Assembly (NCBI GenBank): GCA_028293725.1
Contig: JAQGOE010000002.1
Span: 1 to 64,000 of the forward strand
Reading direction: 5' to 3'
Origin: Gammaproteobacteria bacterium
GTDB lineage: Bacteria; Pseudomonadota; Gammaproteobacteria; Steroidobacterales; Steroidobacteraceae
DNA: 64,000 nucleotides
Part shown: positions 61,338 through 64,000 of the stretch, piece by piece
Position numbering within the stretch: the first letter of the stretch is position 1
Layout of the letters: each line of letters opens with the position of its first letter
Notes under the pieces: model-generated
What the model was told of the DNA's origin: nothing
Seen by the model: only the letters and a program-made list of their open reading frames with translations
The model's database searches: none
Position numbers and translations under genes: made by a program

Positions 61338-64000
61338 ATGAAAGTGCAGCGCAAAAACGTAGCGAATGGGTTTCTGGCCCTCTCCATGGCCACCTTCCTG
61401 GCGGCCTGCAGCGGCGGCGGCAGTTTCAACATCGCCAATAGCCAGTCGGCCGATCCGTCCACCAACGATTACCCGATTTTCTACGTCAAGCGCACCATCC
61501 CGACCATGGCCAATATCACGGCCGGCGCGGATGACGTGCGCATGATGCGTGTCGCGTTCGCGTCTGCGGACTTGTACATGCGCGCCAGCGCCTCGCCGAG
61601 CGCGAAAGAAACAAACATCACCAGCCGCGTCACTACCGCCGCTACCAACCCTGCCAACACCACGTGGGACGTGAAGGACGTCGACGCGTCCGCGGACGGC
61701 ACGAAGGTGGTGTTCACGATGCGCGGACCGATGACGGCAAAGATGAAACAGAAGGATGCGCCGTCGTGGCGTATCTACGAGTACACCATCAAGACAGACA
61801 CGCTGCGGCCGGTGATCGACCCGACCGTCGATCCCGATCCGCCGACGGTGAACGACGTGTCGCCGCACTTCATGCCCGATGGCCGGATTGTGTTCTCCTC
61901 CACGCGCCAGTCGCAGTCGCAGGGCATCCTGCTCGACGAGGGCAAGCCGCAGTTCATCTACAACAACGAAGCCAAGAGCGAGCCTGCTTTCGTGTTGGAA
62001 GTCATGAACGAGGACGGCACGGGCGTCCACCAGATCTCGTTCAACCAGAGCAACGACCAGGACGCGACAATACTTTCGACCGGCCGCGTGTTGTGGACCC
62101 GCTGGGACAACGCGCCGGGCGGCACGAACGCCATGCACCTCTATTCGTCGAATCCGGACGGCACGGATACCGAACTTTATTACGGCGCCAACAGCCACAT
62201 GACCGGCACGAACAATACGGTCGTGGAATTTCTGAAGCCGCGGGAGATGCAGAACGGCAGCATCCTGACGCTCGTCCGCCAGTTCTCGGATATCGACTTC
62301 GGCGGCGATCTCACCATCATCGACGGTAAAGACTTTGTCGAGAACATGCAGGCGTTGCAAGCGAGCGCCGGCCTGGCGGGACCGGCACAGACACGCGCCA
62401 CCCCGAACCAGGTGTCGACGATTCCCGGCCTGTCAGCCGGAGGTCGTTTCAATTCAGCGTATCCCCTCTGGGACGGCACGAACCGCATCCTGGTGAGCTG
62501 GGAGCAGTGCCGTGTACAGAATGCTGACGGCACTATCGGTCCCTGCACTACCTCGGTCCTGGCGGATCCGACCGCACTGCCCGCGCCTCCTTTATATAGC
62601 GTGTGGATGTTCGATCCGGTCCAGAACACCCTGCTGCCCGTGATGGCGCCGGTCGAAGGCGTCATGGTGACGGACGTCGTGGCCACACAGCCTCGCCCGC
62701 TGCAGAACATCATTCTCGACAAGCTTCCCGGCGTGCAGCTCGACCAGAATCTGGTCGACGCAGGCGTGGGCGTGGTCGACATCAAGAGCGTCTATGACTT
62801 TGACGGCGTGGACACAGCCGTTCCGAACATCCCGACGGTGGCTGACCCCTCAAAGACACCGGCAGCCCAGCGGCCCGCGCGCTTCCTACGAATCGAGAAG
62901 GCGGTATCGCAGCCCGACATGACAGTCGTGAATCTCGCCAACGCGGCCTTCGGCGCGAGCAACTTCATGCGCGAGATTGTTGGCTACGCGCCCGTGGAGC
63001 CCGACGGCTCGGTGGAGGTCCGGGTACCGGCGGATGTAGCGTTCAGAATCGCCGTCGTGGACGCTAACGGGCGCAATATCTCGCCTGGCCTGAACGTCTG
63101 GTTGCAAGCTCTACCGGGCGAAGTCGTTACGTGCAACGGCTGTCACAAGACACCGACGCCGCAGGCGCCGCTCTCCCACGGCCGCGCCGGAGTATTCGCG
63201 GCTGCGTATCCGGGCTCGACCACCGGAGCAGCATTTCCCGGCACATTCGCCGCGACATACACAGCGCCAGCAGGCGCCACCGCATATCCTCCCGGCAGCG
63301 TGCTCCCCCCCTTCCTGCCTATCGCTGGTGAAACCATGGCCGAGGCGCGCGCGCGCACAACGTGCGTATCAGGCTCGGTGTGCAGCGAAGTCCCGAGCGT
63401 AAATGTGCTCTACACCGACGTCTGGACCGATCCGGGACAGGGGGGCACTCCGGCCCAACCCATCACGCTCAGTTACAACGATCTGGGCTCAGCCGAGGCC
63501 ATTCCCACGACCAGCAACTGCGCCAGTGCCTGGTCGTCGAACTGCCGCATCATCATCAACTACCCCGCGCACATTCAGCCGATCTGGGATCAGCCGCGAC
63601 CCACCACCGCTGGCGCAACCACCCCTGCGAATTACACTTGCCCACTCGCGGGCGGATGCACGTGCTCGCAGGCGGCCTGCCACAGCCTCACGGATGCGAA
63701 CGCCGCCGTGCAGGCCCCAGCGGGACAGCTCAATCTCACAAACGCCGCCTCGAACGACGAACCGGCGGAATTTGTCTCCTATCGCCAACTACTTTTCCAG
63801 CATGACGAGCAAATAGTTATTATGGGGGCCCTGCAGAATGCTCCCGGGCCGCCTGATGCGAATGGCAACCCGACTGTCATCCCTGTGGGACCGTACCTGA
63901 ATGCCGGAAGCGCGAACGGCGGGCTGTCGACCACGTTCCTAAACCGCTTCGCAACGGGTTCCGGAAGCACGCATGCGGGCTACATGAGCCCTGCCGAGCT
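61338..64000 (+). CDS. HzsA-related c-type cytochrome lipoprotein, 3' end outside the window
   Basis: The frame is open from ATG 61338 to the window edge (887 codons). Lipobox LAAC after a signal peptide. The first 300 residues look like a beta propeller (SPHFMPDGRIVFSSTR; EVMNEDGTGVHQISFNQSND; ILSTGRVLWTRWDN), the WD40/PD40 type. At about 540-603 is the segment MREIVGYAPVEPDGSVEVRVPADVAFRIAVVDANGR ending in the haem motif CNGCH (599-603), which matches the middle domain of hydrazine synthase alpha-related proteins. Further on, INYPAHIQPIWDQPR and CTCSQAACH follow, a region that carries a haem site in relatives (here CX4CH). True hydrazine synthesis is not implied. Confidence 0.85.
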   Translation, partial: MKVQRKNVANGFLALSMATFLAACSGGGSFNIANSQSADPSTNDYPIFYVKRTIPTMANITAGADDVRMMRVAFASADLYMRASASPSAKETNITSRVTTAATNPANTTWDVKDVDASADGTKVVFTMRGPMTAKMKQKDAPSWRIYEYTIKTDTLRPVIDPTVDPDPPTVNDVSPHFMPDGRIVFSSTRQSQSQGILLDEGKPQFIYNNEAKSEPAFVLEVMNEDGTGVHQISFNQSNDQDATILSTGRVLWTRWDNAPGGTNAMHLYSSNPDGTDTELYYGANSHMTGTNNTVVEFLKPREMQNGSILTLVRQFSDIDFGGDLTIIDGKDFVENMQALQASAGLAGPAQTRATPNQVSTIPGLSAGGRFNSAYPLWDGTNRILVSWEQCRVQNADGTIGPCTTSVLADPTALPAPPLYSVWMFDPVQNTLLPVMAPVEGVMVTDVVATQPRPLQNIILDKLPGVQLDQNLVDAGVGVVDIKSVYDFDGVDTAVPNIPTVADPSKTPAAQRPARFLRIEKAVSQPDMTVVNLANAAFGASNFMREIVGYAPVEPDGSVEVRVPADVAFRIAVVDANGRNISPGLNVWLQALPGEVVTCNGCHKTPTPQAPLSHGRAGVFAAAYPGSTTGAAFPGTFAATYTAPAGATAYPPGSVLPPFLPIAGETMAEARARTTCVSGSVCSEVPSVNVLYTDVWTDPGQGGTPAQPITLSYNDLGSAEAIPTTSNCASAWSSNCRIIINYPAHIQPIWDQPRPTTAGATTPANYTCPLAGGCTCSQAACHSLTDANAAVQAPAGQLNLTNAASNDEPAEFVSYRQLLFQHDEQIVIMGALQNAPGPPDANGNPTVIPVGPYLNAGSANGGLSTTFLNRFATGSGSTHAGYMSPAE

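Noticed and set aside
57222..64000. Assignment of the cytochrome locus to hydrazine synthesis (anammox)
   Set aside because: Only the alpha-subunit-like middle domain is shared. The beta/gamma subunits and hydrazine dehydrogenase are absent, and the genome context is not planctomycete.
1..64000. tRNA or rRNA genes, insertion sequences, prophage, CRISPR arrays
   Set aside because: I looked for T-loop patterns, transposase motifs, terminal inverted repeats and spaced direct repeats and found none that hold up.

Overview
The window is high-GC DNA with bacterial codon use and dense operons. It most likely comes from a Gammaproteobacterium chromosome. The gene content (paired bacterial alpha-2-macroglobulin and PBP1C, EgtB/EgtD, NarL-type regulators, CsbD and BON stress proteins, HzsA-like secreted cytochromes) is what I would expect in the Steroidobacter/Nevskiales area, but I cannot prove that placement from sequence alone. 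I see no tRNA or rRNA gene, no insertion sequence, no phage gene and no CRISPR array.

Layout. 1-2.3 kb: the start of a secreted subtilisin-like protease, divergent from an ECF sigma/anti-sigma pair, then a CsbD protein. 2.4-14.4 kb: formate-tetrahydrofolate ligase (fhs), a membrane-anchored alpha-2-macroglobulin coupled to pbpC, HemJ and cyclopropane fatty acid synthase. 14.5-23.4 kb: a PAS-GGDEF-EAL protein, an M13 peptidase, a nitroreductase, a DUF938 methyltransferase, and the ergothioneine genes egtB-egtD followed by apt. 23.5-37.7 kb is a regulatory and stress region. It holds a soluble NarL-type kinase with two response regulators, an orphan NtrC-type activator, a CPA1 antiporter, a hybrid kinase, an rpoN gene away from its usual neighbours, BON, OmpA and DUF4398 envelope proteins, topoisomerase IB and a second ECF sigma. 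In the middle of it, a good sigma-54 promoter precedes an apparent small RNA that ends in an intrinsic terminator. A second sigma-54 promoter lies just upstream of rpoN. A nearly identical 15-base element lies upstream of both.

37.7-43.0 kb: a KefB-type antiporter, a divergent PEP carboxylase and a GNAT acetyltransferase. 43.0-55.3 kb, minus strand: an amidohydrolase and then a long gene set made of a TlpA-like redoxin, a periplasmic protein, two large TPR proteins, a TPR lipoprotein, a proline-rich protein, one TolQ/ExbB channel, two ExbD/TolR proteins and an AgmX-domain TonB-like protein. One TolQ, two TolR, an AgmX-domain protein and TPR proteins is the composition of the core from which the Myxococcus Agl-Glt gliding machine evolved. 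I read this as a proton-motive-force-driven, envelope-spanning machine of unknown function.

55.5-64.0 kb: a divergent locus of exported proteins. It includes a Tat-signal protein, a LamG lipoprotein with two CxxCH haem motifs, a CxxCH protein and, on the other strand, a lipoprotein related to the hydrazine synthase alpha subunit family that runs off the window. This looks like an uncharacterised extracytoplasmic c-type cytochrome system.
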